64,000 bases of DNA from Nitrospira sp. Its GTDB lineage: Bacteria > Nitrospirota > Nitrospiria > Nitrospirales > Nitrospiraceae. The notes below the pieces were generated by a model. The model made no database searches. It was not told the DNA's origin and was given only the letters and a program-made list of their open reading frames with translations. The translations under genes and the position numbers were made by a program. Below are positions 18,128 through 27,023 of the stretch, one piece after another. The stretch covers positions 54,456-118,455 of the forward strand of contig JAHBWT010000002.1 of NCBI GenBank assembly GCA_019636815.1. The letters run 5' to 3'. Each line of letters opens with the position of its first letter. The stretch's first letter is position 1.

Positions 18128-19934
18128 GTCCGAGGTCAATAACCGCCTTGAGGCTATTGATACACTTCCGCCATCAGTGGTGAAGCAGTTTGGAGAACTA
18201 CGAGCCCAGGTGAAGTCTCGAACGATCTTGCCGTGGGGTGAGCATTGTACTGAGTGTTCATGGCCAACCTGTTATACAACGTGCGAGCTCTATGAGGCCC
18301 GCTCAGATGGCAATTGTCGGTTATTTGCAGACGGAATGGTCCGAGTCGACATTGAGGATGACATCAGGCCATACCTTTTGAAGCTGAGATTTAAGCGGTG
18401 GGGTAAGCTCTGGACGGTTGGAAACCTTGCGCTCTATGAGCCAAAGGAAGCCTTGCGGAAAGAGAAACAGAACATTATGGTCGGTGCCCTGACCCGTATT
18501 GTTCCCTTGTCGACCAAGCTGAGGGCGCGGGTCCTTGGAAAAGTATCCTATCTCCGAAGATGTGCAGCGGAGAATGAGCCGGTGCGAGTGGAGCTTCCCG
18601 ATTGCTTCGTTCTGGAATGCTATAACCCGAATGCTAGGCCGATCTCTCTGACAATCTCGGTTCGAGCGCGGGAAGCTACCAGTGATAGCAATTTTCAGCG
18701 AGTCATTCAGGTGGCTCCAGGATTTCTTCGGGAGTGCGTTACCACCAGAGATATTTTTCGATGGGTGAATCCTGGTCAGCCATTCGAAGTCGAGATCGTG
18801 CCTAATGAAGTTGATGATACGGTACTGTACTTCGGCATGATGGATTTCGCTAGGCTGTTGCCCCAGGCGAAATGGATTGAGGCTGGGGAAGGAGCGACAA
18901 AGCCTTGGAAATGCATCGTATGGGATCTTGACAATACCTTGTGGCAAGGAACGCTTATCGAGGATGGACCAGACCGACTCAAGCTACGACATGACATCAT
19001 CGATGTGATCAGGGAAACGGACCAGCGCGGTATTTTGCACTCGATAGCAAGTAAGAATAATCATGCTGACGCCATCCATGTCCTGCAGATGTGGGGGATC
19101 GACAAGTTCTTTCTCTATCCGCAAATCAGCTGGGACCCTAAAAGTCAGTCGATCGCAAGAATTGCGCAGCTGCTCAATATAGGGGTTGACAGCTTAGCCT
19201 TCGTAGACGATCAACCCTTCGAACGAGAGGAAGTACAAAGCGCGTTCTCCAAAGTCACCGTCGTGGATGCAGCTGACGCAAGAGAAATTCTATCTCGTCC
19301 AGAGTGCCAAGTGCCAATCACAGAAGAAAGCCAGCAAAGACGGGGCATGTATCAGCAGGAGAAAGAGCGCAAGTTAGTTCAGGAATCATTTGAAGGCGAC
19401 TACACGAAATTTCTTCAGGAGTGCAAAATCGAATTGATGCTTACAAAACTCACCAGCGAAAATTTGGAACGAGTCTATGAATTGGCACAACGGACGAATC
19501 AAATGAACTTCTCAGGTTCCCGGTACTCGCGCGAAAAGTTGGCGGAAATCCAGCAATCCCAGGACCACGAGACGTTTGTAATCCGCTGCGCCGACCGATT
19601 CGGAAGCTATGGGATCGTAGGCTTTGCTTTGGTGAATGTTCATGAACCTCGATTGATGGATCTGATGTTTAGTTGTCGCATTCAAGGCAAGCGAGTGGAA
19701 CACGCGTTCTTAGCATACCTTTTAGAGAGGTATTCTCTTCCTGAAAGACACGATTTTTTTGCTAATTATCGAAGGACAAGCAAGAACGAAAAGCCTGGGA
19801 AGATGTTTGAGGAGATCGGGTTCGAATGCGTTGATGAGAGGGAGGGTCTTATTTCCCTCAAATACTCCAAATTCCGCTCTATCTCGAAGGACAGCATTAT
19901 TCGTATACATGAGGAGAGGATGAGAGGGGAATAG
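18120..19934 (+). CDS. FkbH-like HAD-IIIC protein with an N-terminal cysteine cluster
   Basis: 604 residues. The HAD phosphatase-like domain has WDLDNTLWQG near residue 270 and FVDDQPFEREEV; a GNAT-like domain follows (LAQRTNQMNFSGSRYS, FGSYGIVGFALV). FkbH proteins usually load a glycerate or another 3-carbon unit onto an acyl carrier protein. The N-terminus carries C43-x2-C46-x4-C51-x3-C55-x10-C66, an arrangement that could bind zinc or an iron-sulfur cluster and that is not standard for FkbH. No acyl carrier protein is seen nearby. It may add an acyl or glyceryl decoration to the polysaccharide. Confidence 0.75.
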   Translation: MYESEVNNRLEAIDTLPPSVVKQFGELRAQVKSRTILPWGEHCTECSWPTCYTTCELYEARSDGNCRLFADGMVRVDIEDDIRPYLLKLRFKRWGKLWTVGNLALYEPKEALRKEKQNIMVGALTRIVPLSTKLRARVLGKVSYLRRCAAENEPVRVELPDCFVLECYNPNARPISLTISVRAREATSDSNFQRVIQVAPGFLRECVTTRDIFRWVNPGQPFEVEIVPNEVDDTVLYFGMMDFARLLPQAKWIEAGEGATKPWKCIVWDLDNTLWQGTLIEDGPDRLKLRHDIIDVIRETDQRGILHSIASKNNHADAIHVLQMWGIDKFFLYPQISWDPKSQSIARIAQLLNIGVDSLAFVDDQPFEREEVQSAFSKVTVVDAADAREILSRPECQVPITEESQQRRGMYQQEKERKLVQESFEGDYTKFLQECKIELMLTKLTSENLERVYELAQRTNQMNFSGSRYSREKLAEIQQSQDHETFVIRCADRFGSYGIVGFALVNVHEPRLMDLMFSCRIQGKRVEHAFLAYLLERYSLPERHDFFANYRRTSKNEKPGKMFEEIGFECVDEREGLISLKYSKFRSISKDSIIRIHEERMRGE

Positions 19935-19938
19935 GAGG

Positions 19939-20760
19939 GTGAGGATCGCGGCTGTGTTGGAGAGGGTCCAAGGAAAGTACCGAAGAACTGTGGCGGCAGT
20001 TTTGTGTCGAAGACTGGTAAAAATGCAGAATGCCATGCCGCTGATTTCATTCACGTTCGATGATTTTCCTTTGTCGGCCTTAGAAGTAGGAGGCAAGATT
20101 CTTCGCCAACATGGCGTGGCAGGCACGTACTACGTATCGCTCGGTCTCTTGGATCGAGAGGAATCAGTTGGGCGTATCTGTTCTGTTGTACATCTAAAGG
20201 AAGTGCTGAGCCAAGGGCATGAGTTGGGTTGTCATACGTTCAATCATTGTGATGCCTGGGATACCGAACCTGAATCGTTTGAAAGGTCAATTGTGGAAAA
20301 TCAGCGTGCATTGGTGAGCCTCATGCCAGGATCCATATTTGAGACGATGTCATATCCGATCAGCACGACCCCACGACCTACAACGAAAGAACAAACAGGG
20401 TTACACTTTTCATGCTGCAGGGCGGGAGGACAATCGAACAATGTTGGTTCAGTCGATTTGAACTATGTGCGGTCTTTCTTCCTAGAGCAATCGAAAGACG
20501 ATCCTGGCAAGATCTTTGACTTAATCGAACGAAATCGGTTGGCTAACGGATGGCTGATTTTTTCTACTCATGATGTCACGGATCGGCCATCGAGGTACGG
20601 TTGTACACCACGATTATTTAGAGATGTGGTCAGTAGGGCGGTTGGCTCAAATACCCTGGTCCTCCCTGTATCCGCAGCTTTGAAAGAGGTCCTCGGCGGA
20701 GCGCGAAATGGTCACGATCTCTTTGACGACTCATTTCGCCCAGGGGGGTTCTCAACATGA
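19939..20760 (+). CDS. Polysaccharide deacetylase (NodB/CE4)
   Basis: CE4 motifs are clear: SFTFDDFP (catalytic and metal aspartates, about residues 36-43) and GHELGCHTFNHCDAW (HxxxH metal motif). Later ones are SYPISTTPR and IFSTHDVTD. The GTG at 19939 directly follows AGGAGG with no spacer, so the real start may be the GTG at 19954 or the ATG at 20022; the motifs are unaffected. No signal peptide is evident. It would N-deacetylate a glycan intermediate. The stop overlaps the start of the ligase gene (ATGA). Confidence 0.82.
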   Translation: MRIAAVLERVQGKYRRTVAAVLCRRLVKMQNAMPLISFTFDDFPLSALEVGGKILRQHGVAGTYYVSLGLLDREESVGRICSVVHLKEVLSQGHELGCHTFNHCDAWDTEPESFERSIVENQRALVSLMPGSIFETMSYPISTTPRPTTKEQTGLHFSCCRAGGQSNNVGSVDLNYVRSFFLEQSKDDPGKIFDLIERNRLANGWLIFSTHDVTDRPSRYGCTPRLFRDVVSRAVGSNTLVLPVSAALKEVLGGARNGHDLFDDSFRPGGFST

Positions 20761-22106
20761 AAGGGCTTCTGGCTCTCCTGGTCTGGGGCCTCTGGCTTTT
20801 CTGGATGTTTTATAAAGATGGAAGAGAAAAACGATCGGTTTCTTCTGCTGTCTGGATTGTGGTCGCGTGGGTGGTAATTTATGCGTCCCGACCTGTGACC
20901 GAATGGTTCAGTGCTGGAGAAAACCTCAACCGGCAATTGGCGCTCGATGAGGGCAATCCACTGGAAGCTATCATCAGTCTGTCGTTAATTGTTGCTGGTA
21001 TGGCCGTACTTTTCAGGAGGCGGATGCAGTTGTCATCAGTCATTGCGGGAAATGTATGGCTTGGTGTCTTTTATCTCTTCTGGCTTCTGAGCATCGTATG
21101 GTCAGATTATCCAATGATCACCTTGAAGCGACTGATCAAAGATCTTGGTAATATTGAGATGATATTGATCGTGCTGACGGATAAGGATCCAACCGTTGGA
21201 ATGAGGGCTGTCATCGAAAGAGTCTCCTATATCTGCATCCCTATGTCTGTACTACTGATTCGTTATTACCCAGAGTGGGGAAGAACCTATACGGGGTTCG
21301 ATCAAAGTGAGCTGATGTGGATTGGTGTGGCGACTCATAAGAACACATTGGGAGTGCTGGCATTTGTCGGGGCATTGTTTCTCCTCTGGGATTTTCTCGA
21401 TTTGAGAAATAAGAAGAATCAAAGCAAAGATAAACCGTTCATCCTTTCCAAGTGTGGGGTGCTTTCGCTCTGTTGGTATCTTTTGCTTATTGCGAACAGT
21501 GCTACCGCTCTTGTGTGTGCTGTCATAGGATCATTGTTGCTTGTATTCTTTAGCTATTCGTCTGGTACGAGAATGTTTGGCCGTGTTGAGGCGATGGCAC
21601 TGGTGACGATGCTCCTTTTCATAACGGCTGATTCCATTTTTAATATAAAGGAACTGATTGTAGTCGGTTTGCTGGGACGGGACATGACCCTCACCACCCG
21701 CACAGAGGTCTGGCCGATCCTACTAAGTTACCAGGATAGTCCCATCCTGGGGGCAGGGTTCAATAGCTTCTGGGCAGGGGAAAGGCTTCTCAAAGTGTTC
21801 GATACGGTCGGCGGCATTATTCAGGCTCACAATGGATATCTCGAAACCTATCTTAACGGTGGATTGCTTGGGCTGGGATTGCTATTCATGCTTCTTTTTT
21901 CAACGTATCTTCGTATCAGAAAGAAGCTTGTAATTAACCAACCTGGATCAAGCATGCGGCTTATCGTTCTCATCTTGGCGATCATGTACAACAATTCTGA
22001 AGCCTCATTCAACAAAGTTGGGATTATGTGGTTCATCACATTGTACGCTCTCATGGAATATCGCACGAAGCTCCGTCCGCACACCATTTCCATACGGAAG
22101 CCTTGA
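20757..22106 (+). CDS. O-antigen ligase/polymerase-like membrane protein
   Basis: 449 residues with about ten hydrophobic membrane segments and a long periplasmic loop. Diagnostic stretches are GENLNRQLALDEGNPLEA, WSDYPMITLKRLIKDLGN, GVATHKNTLGVLAF, LTTRTEVWPILLSYQDSPILGAGFNSFW and AHNGYLETYLNGG, which match the Wzy_C/O-antigen ligase family. In this cluster it most likely polymerises the exopolysaccharide repeat or transfers it to an acceptor. Polymerase and ligase cannot be told apart from sequence alone. Confidence 0.85.
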   Translation: MKGLLALLVWGLWLFWMFYKDGREKRSVSSAVWIVVAWVVIYASRPVTEWFSAGENLNRQLALDEGNPLEAIISLSLIVAGMAVLFRRRMQLSSVIAGNVWLGVFYLFWLLSIVWSDYPMITLKRLIKDLGNIEMILIVLTDKDPTVGMRAVIERVSYICIPMSVLLIRYYPEWGRTYTGFDQSELMWIGVATHKNTLGVLAFVGALFLLWDFLDLRNKKNQSKDKPFILSKCGVLSLCWYLLLIANSATALVCAVIGSLLLVFFSYSSGTRMFGRVEAMALVTMLLFITADSIFNIKELIVVGLLGRDMTLTTRTEVWPILLSYQDSPILGAGFNSFWAGERLLKVFDTVGGIIQAHNGYLETYLNGGLLGLGLLFMLLFSTYLRIRKKLVINQPGSSMRLIVLILAIMYNNSEASFNKVGIMWFITLYALMEYRTKLRPHTISIRKP

Positions 22107-22147
22107 GCAGTCCGGTTCTTACCGAGCGACTAGCTTGAACTATTGCT

Positions 22148-23155
22148 ATGGGCAGACAGGATCATCCAGATTCGAGAGACTCGGCCTTGGATTTTACAAA
22201 AGGCGTCCTCGTATTGTTCATGGTGCTGTACCACTGGATGAACTATTTTGTCGGAATTGAGGGGCCGGTTTATCCATACCTCAGATTTATACCTCCTTCC
22301 TTCATCTTTATTTCTGGTTTTCTCTTGTCAAACGTCTACCCGAAAAAGTACGGGGTCAGCAGTCCAAAGTTATACGTCAGGTTACTGGTCAGAGGTCTCA
22401 AAGTCTTGATGCTGTTTACTCTACTTAACGTAGCGGCGAATACGCTGTTTGTGGAGAGCTATCGGGGTTCGATACAAGGTGTGGAGTATTTTGTAAGCAA
22501 TGCAGCTGCTATCTATATTGCTGGAAATGGAGCGATGATTTTCAGTGTTCTCCTGCCGATAAGCTATCTGCTTATCTTATCAACCTTGATATTTCTGGGT
22601 ATGCAAGCGACCCAATACACTCTCAGTATGCTCTGTGTGGCATTGTTTATCTGTGTTACGTTCCTGGATTATTATGCTATCTCAAGCCCGAATTTGTCAC
22701 TCATTGCAGTGGGGATTTTAGGAATGGTGTTCGGGCAATATCCGCTCAAACAAATTGCTGATTGGTCTGGGCATTCATGGGCGATAGCCAGCTTATATGC
22801 CGGCTATCTTATAGCCCTCAATGCTTGGGGGGAGCGCTATTTCTTGGAGGTCATCGGCGTATGTCTGAGTGTAATGCTCTTATACGGTGTCGGCGTCAAA
22901 AATTTTTGGAGTCGCCCAATTGGAAGCACTCTTGTCATGCTAGGGAAATACTCTCTCTTCTCCTATATTGCTCAAATTGGTCTTTTGCAACTCTTGCAGA
23001 GAAGTTTGGCAACGGTCAATATTCATACTTGGATGGTGTGGGCTCTTTCATTTTTCGGAGCATTTGCTCTGACGATCCTCATCGTGCGTGTGGCACATCA
23101 AATTCGTTCCAAATTCCAAGTTATCGATAAGATGTACCGACTCGTTTTCGCATAA
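22148..23155 (+). CDS. Membrane acyltransferase-like protein (DUF1624/acyltransferase 3-like)
   Basis: 335 residues, about ten hydrophobic helices. The N-terminus DSALDFTKGVLVLFMVLYHWMN places an R/D-x3-K and a histidine in the first helix in the way of heparan N-acetyltransferase-like and acyltransferase-3 proteins; FIPPSFIFISGFLLSN follows. Such proteins move acetyl groups across the inner membrane onto sugars. Last + strand gene of the first polysaccharide block; it converges on the beta-helix gene. Confidence 0.65.
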   Translation: MGRQDHPDSRDSALDFTKGVLVLFMVLYHWMNYFVGIEGPVYPYLRFIPPSFIFISGFLLSNVYPKKYGVSSPKLYVRLLVRGLKVLMLFTLLNVAANTLFVESYRGSIQGVEYFVSNAAAIYIAGNGAMIFSVLLPISYLLILSTLIFLGMQATQYTLSMLCVALFICVTFLDYYAISSPNLSLIAVGILGMVFGQYPLKQIADWSGHSWAIASLYAGYLIALNAWGERYFLEVIGVCLSVMLLYGVGVKNFWSRPIGSTLVMLGKYSLFSYIAQIGLLQLLQRSLATVNIHTWMVWALSFFGAFALTILIVRVAHQIRSKFQVIDKMYRLVFA

Positions 23156-23178
23156 CACTCACAACTATTGCAAAACAT

Positions 23179-24753
23179 CTATCGAACAGTGAGGTTTGTT
23201 GGGGCTGGCGGTGGGGTTGTACCACCAGTTCCACCACCCCCACCACTCGTTAGCGGATGCGGATAGGTGTAGGGGGTATAGTAAACTGTCCAGGTATTAG
23301 TGGTTGAGCACCGATAGAGCACCCCACTTCCGCGGCCATCCCCCGATCGATTCCATGAACCCTGATCTGTTGCCCAATACATTACCCCACCACCGTTATC
23401 ACCACCGGGAGCGGTTGTATGTGTGCATGTTGTGGGGCGGTTCGCTAATGTCCCGTGACCGATGCCAACCGTTCCGTTGAATGGAAAGGTTGACGATGTT
23501 TGGGAAGCGGCTGAAAGAGCATTGTAATAATCACGATTTTCCTGCACATGCTGGGCACAGTATTGCGTACCACTCCATGGACAACTGAATTCCAGGTCGA
23601 TCTTTGTTCCACCGTTCGTCCGGTTCAGAAAGGCTGCGATAGGTGAGAGCTTACCCCACTTTGGAGTTCCTCCAGCTTCTTTACGTCCAGGCTGATTCAA
23701 GCACGGATAGCCACGATGGGTCGCAGCTGATTGTGTGTTGCCATCAACCGAATTTGACCCGTCACAGATCCCATACATTCCTGAGTTGGCTCCTTGATCT
23801 CGATAGTGAATAAAGTTGAGAGCACTACCGCTGATGGTTCCGACTACAGTTGCGACATTATCCCACACAAACATTGTCCCAGCCCCTTGGTTCAACACCA
23901 GACGGTAGCCATCTTGCATTCCACCGGCGGTCTTGGTCATGTTATTGCGATAGACCTCAAAATTCGTTACACCGCCATGTGGCATGCCATGTGTGTCGAA
24001 GCCTCTGCAGTTTGTCGACTTGTTATAGCGGACCACAGTAGAGTGGTTGATTGCGCCATCGACGCACGCCACGGCGCTTCCACCATTGCTAATGATGAAT
24101 GTGTTATCCTCCACAAACACATTCTGCGAAGTGCCTTTAGTATCCGGATTGGCGACATTGAACCCGTTTTGCCCACACCAATTCTTTACGATCATGTTGT
24201 CAGCCACGGTCTGGACGGTGTTGTGGTCGATGACACCGGAGCACTGCGCAGAATTTGCATTTGATCCTAGAAAGACCAGCGCAGCAGCATCAGCAGTGGA
24301 ACTGTTATAGCCAGTCCAGCGATTATGATCAATCCGAAATTGAGTGAGTGTGCCGTTTCCGTAGAACCAGATACATGTCCCGCAGACACCAGTCCCATTA
24401 AAGTCAAAGCCAGAGATCCTGTAAAACTTCGTATTAGTCCCACTAAAATATAGCTGGATCATCGTATTGGTGCCCTGTGTCACGTCGCATGCCTGCTGAG
24501 TTGCACAAATCAAGGTCACACCCTTGCTATTGGAGAGATTGATCGTGCCGCTCGACCAGTTATAGCTACCGGACTGAAATGTGATTGTGGTCCCATCACT
24601 GGATCCATTGATCGCGGATTGAACATCAGAGATCGTGCTGCCCGCAGTACAGTTCCACGTCGTCCCGCTGCCGCTGCAGGCGGCTTCGGCAGAAGAATTC
24701 ACGCTTAGTACCATAGCAATACACAGTCCCAGTAAAAGCGATAACAATCGCAT
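23179..24753 (-). CDS. Secreted right-handed beta-helix protein
   Basis: Start at 24753 chosen because GGAGG lies six bases upstream and the product then begins with a clean signal peptide (MRLLSLLLGLCIAMVLSVNSSAEA). The body has the repeated short beta-strand pattern of a parallel beta-helix (STISDVQSAINGSSDGTTI, GVIDHNTVQTVADNMIV, NVFVEDNTFIIS, VYRNNMTKTAGG), typical of polysaccharide lyases and surface proteins. It ends with a Gly-rich linker and PPPAPTNLTVR, which looks like the first strand of an FnIII domain. It may bind or cut the local exopolysaccharide outside the cell. Confidence 0.75.
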   Translation of the reverse strand: MRLLSLLLGLCIAMVLSVNSSAEAACSGSGTTWNCTAGSTISDVQSAINGSSDGTTITFQSGSYNWSSGTINLSNSKGVTLICATQQACDVTQGTNTMIQLYFSGTNTKFYRISGFDFNGTGVCGTCIWFYGNGTLTQFRIDHNRWTGYNSSTADAAALVFLGSNANSAQCSGVIDHNTVQTVADNMIVKNWCGQNGFNVANPDTKGTSQNVFVEDNTFIISNGGSAVACVDGAINHSTVVRYNKSTNCRGFDTHGMPHGGVTNFEVYRNNMTKTAGGMQDGYRLVLNQGAGTMFVWDNVATVVGTISGSALNFIHYRDQGANSGMYGICDGSNSVDGNTQSAATHRGYPCLNQPGRKEAGGTPKWGKLSPIAAFLNRTNGGTKIDLEFSCPWSGTQYCAQHVQENRDYYNALSAASQTSSTFPFNGTVGIGHGTLANRPTTCTHTTAPGGDNGGGVMYWATDQGSWNRSGDGRGSGVLYRCSTTNTWTVYYTPYTYPHPLTSGGGGGTGGTTPPPAPTNLTVR

Positions 24754-24934
24754 GGAGGTCCTCCGTGTTCGTATCTTTTTATTAATATCCATAATATGGA
24801 ATGGGTGAATCGCTTGTTGAGTTAATTGCGTCACGTGCATTTTGCTGATCCTTATGAATTTAAGGCCCTTTTATACCACCGAGTCACAAGCAAATAGCGT
24901 GCTGGATTCTCTCGTTTTCAGAATTTAAGAATAT

Positions 24935-24950
24935 TGCATTTGCTACACCA
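24935..24950 (-). promoter_or_regulatory. Weak sigma-54-like site upstream of the beta-helix gene
   Basis: On the - strand it reads TGGTGTAGCAAATGCA, with the invariant GG and GC at correct 10-base separation but poor agreement elsewhere. It lies about 180 bases before the start at 24753. The rest of 24754-25113 shows no gene. Confidence 0.3.
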
Positions 24951-25113
24951 GAAGCCCATGAAATATAACACGTAATTTATAGACATCTTGATCCTGACGC
25001 CGTCATCTGTGCAGGGTTGGTCTTTTTGGTTCTTATATGTACTCCCAACTCTATCTGTCCATACAATTATTCAGGAAAAAAGGCGTGTGCTAAGTCCTTA
25101 GTTGTTCTGGTGT

Positions 25114-25700
25114 TGGCTCATTGGATCGTCTTGCTGACTTCGTTCGAGGGTGTGCTCTCGCCAGCGCTGTTATACGCCGTGACGGCAAAGTAGTACATTC
25201 TGCCGACAGTCAAACTGTTCACGGTGCTGGACGTGACGCTGCCCACGTTAATGGTTCGTGTATAGAGGCGAGGAGCCTCCCCGATGTAGACTTTATAGCC
25301 GCTGACCGTCGCACCAGTGACCGCATTCCACGTGAGCGTTGCCGAGGAAGTAGTTGACGGCGGTGACGATGGTGGTGACGAGGTGGCGGACGAGATAACC
25401 AACGTCACCGGGACGGTTTTCGTGTACCAGGTGCCCACCTTAATTGTGATAGTGGCTTTGTAGGTCCCTGCTCCTCTCCCACTCGTGTTGACGGTGACCG
25501 CAAGCTTCGCAGTTTTACCCATGGATGTTTTGGCAGGTGACACCGTGAGCCACGAGGCGTTGTCCGAGGCCGTGAGCGTAGCTGTGCGAGAACTGGTTCT
25601 GGAGACGGTGATTGTCTGTTTCGGTGGGTTGGTCGCGCCTTGCACCGCATAATAGGTTTGCGATGTTGGGCTAATAGTCGTTTGCGCCAGGCCCTCCGAA
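25114..25700. repeat. 587-bp direct repeat, copy 1 (BACON/FnIII module)
   Basis: This stretch matches 36164-36750 base for base as far as I can read, at a constant offset of 11,050, and near-identity runs on to 25715. It covers the mature domain of the secreted protein and its stop codon; flanks and most of the signal peptide differ. Both copies point the same way. Confidence 0.9.
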
Positions 25701-25822
25701 GTGAGCCCAAAGCAGGCGAACACTATGATCCAAAGAACCCCGTGAATCAACAGAGCAGGCGAAGCGCAAGTTGTTCGATAAGGTGGTATTGTTTGAGTGT
25801 GTGCTCTAAAAAAGCGTCGCAT
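25118..25822 (-). CDS. Secreted BACON-like plus fibronectin type III protein, copy 1
   Basis: 234 residues. Start at 25822 with AGGAAGGG upstream. Signal peptide WIIVFACFGLTSEGLAQ, then a BACON-like beta domain (about 50-145: SDNASWLTVSPAKTS, GAGTYKATITIKVG), a Ser/Pro linker, and an FnIII domain (about 160-234: ATLTWNAVTGATVSGYKVYIG, YYFAVTAYNSAGESTPSNEV). No PEP-CTERM tail or lipobox, so it is probably released or held by carbohydrate binding. From its sigma-54-type promoter at 25944-25959 it may share control with the PEP-CTERM gene. Confidence 0.85.
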   Translation of the reverse strand: MRRFFRAHTQTIPPYRTTCASPALLIHGVLWIIVFACFGLTSEGLAQTTISPTSQTYYAVQGATNPPKQTITVSRTSSRTATLTASDNASWLTVSPAKTSMGKTAKLAVTVNTSGRGAGTYKATITIKVGTWYTKTVPVTLVISSATSSPPSSPPSTTSSATLTWNAVTGATVSGYKVYIGEAPRLYTRTINVGSVTSSTVNSLTVGRMYYFAVTAYNSAGESTPSNEVSKTIQ

Positions 25823-25943
25823 CAGATAGCCCTTCCTGGATGATGTGCGTTACCCTACGGAGCCGTTGGACCACTGAAATTGATGTGTTTGCCTCGGTGC
25901 TGCTCGTTCTCTAGTGAGGTGTTCTGTCGTGGCAAATGGCTTG

Positions 25944-25959
25944 AGCAAAATAAATGCCA
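25944..25959 (-). promoter_or_regulatory. Sigma-54-type promoter for the BACON/FnIII gene (copy 1)
   Basis: The - strand reads TGGCATTTATTTTGCT, matching TGGCACrnnnnTTGCw at all but two positions, with GG and GC correctly spaced. The -12 element is about 120 bases before the start codon at 25822. PrsR, encoded at 34069, is a sigma-54 activator and the natural candidate regulator. Confidence 0.65.
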
Positions 25960-26275
25960 GAATTGGTATTGTGTCCTATTCGCATATTTCCACTGAGTTA
26001 TAAGTACTTTTCTGATCCAATGGATCGGAGAGTTGTTCTCTTACACATCAAACTGTACGCATTTTCCTTCAGTGGGTAACGTCATTCTGGCACAACCTAC
26101 CTGAGTTGATTCATATATCTGATATTGAATCGGGCTTCGGTACCTAAACTGTCTGATTCCGAACGCCTTCTATGGCGGTCTACGAGAGGAGCTTCTCAAG
26201 GAATGGATCGATCAAGAAGCTTTCCCATAAGGAAGGACATGGGATCAACGTTTCTAAATGTACATGACGTTGCCC
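25960..26275. other. Gap with no recognisable gene
   Basis: About 315 bases upstream of the sigma-54-type site, up to the end of IS3 copy 2. The read-through tail of the copy 2 orfB ends here at 26196. An upstream activator site for PrsR could lie in this region but I cannot identify one. Confidence 0.4.
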
Positions 26276-27023
26276 TGACGTTGGTCCCGTTCGGAGACAA
26301 CTCTGAACCAGAGCAGAGGGCTTCTTTGGCGTTCCGGTTCACCTGCCGTTGTCCAACAAACTCATCCGGGGTCAGGTCCCCCAGTGAGCTGTGCGGACGC
26401 TGCTGATTGTAGTCACAGCGCCAGACTTCAAGGATCGCTTGGGCCTCCGTCAGGGAGGCGAACTGATGGACGTTTACACACTCGTCACGGAGGCGGCCGT
26501 TAAACGACTCGATAAAGGCATTCTCCACGGGTTTGCCCGGTCGAATGAAGTCGAGCTGCACGCCCCGCCGATAGGCCCAGTCTTTCAGCGCGCGCGATTG
26601 AAATTCCGTCCCATGATCGACCGTAATCGAGCGTGGCCGCGGACCATCGCCCAGCACCCGATCGAGCACCTGACTCACTCCCTCGCCGGTCATCCGCAAT
26701 CCGGCCTCTAGCACGGGACTGGAGCGACTCCAATTATCCACCACCGTCAGAATTCGAAACGGTCGCCCGTCCGCCAGGCTATCATGCACAAAGTCCATGC
26801 TCCAGCGCTCGTGTGGGCCCACCGGCACCGGGGCCGGCCCGCGGTGGAGCGCCATATGCTTGCGGCGATGCACCCGCATACGCAGCTGCAAGCCGTCGAG
26901 GCGATAGAGGCGGCGGACGCGCTTGCGATTGATCCCCCACCCTTCGCGCCGCAACAACACCCAGATCCGCTGATACCCGAAGCGGGGGCGAGCGTGGGCC
27001 AGGTCACGAATGCGCAGCCGCAA
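26196..27023 (-). CDS. IS3-family transposase OrfB (copy 2), reads out of the element
   Basis: DDE transposase with DFVHD, TVDHGTEF and NAFIESFNGRLRDE, as in copy 1. The stop codon used in copy 1 (TAA) is TCA here, so the frame runs through the IS end at 26276 and ends at 26196, adding about 35 residues. Upstream the frame is open to about 27170, where orfA would join by a -1 shift, but the slippery run is reduced to five A residues followed by C. Function is doubtful. Confidence 0.8.
   Translation of the reverse strand: MRLRIRDLAHARPRFGYQRIWVLLRREGWGINRKRVRRLYRLDGLQLRMRVHRRKHMALHRGPAPVPVGPHERWSMDFVHDSLADGRPFRILTVVDNWSRSSPVLEAGLRMTGEGVSQVLDRVLGDGPRPRSITVDHGTEFQSRALKDWAYRRGVQLDFIRPGKPVENAFIESFNGRLRDECVNVHQFASLTEAQAILEVWRCDYNQQRPHSSLGDLTPDEFVGQRQVNRNAKEALCSGSELSPNGTNVRATSCTFRNVDPMSFLMGKLLDRSIP

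Noticed and set aside
25060..25115. Terminator after the BACON/FnIII gene copy 1
   Set aside because: Only a 5-bp stem (CTAAG/CTTAG) with the T-run several bases away; too weak.
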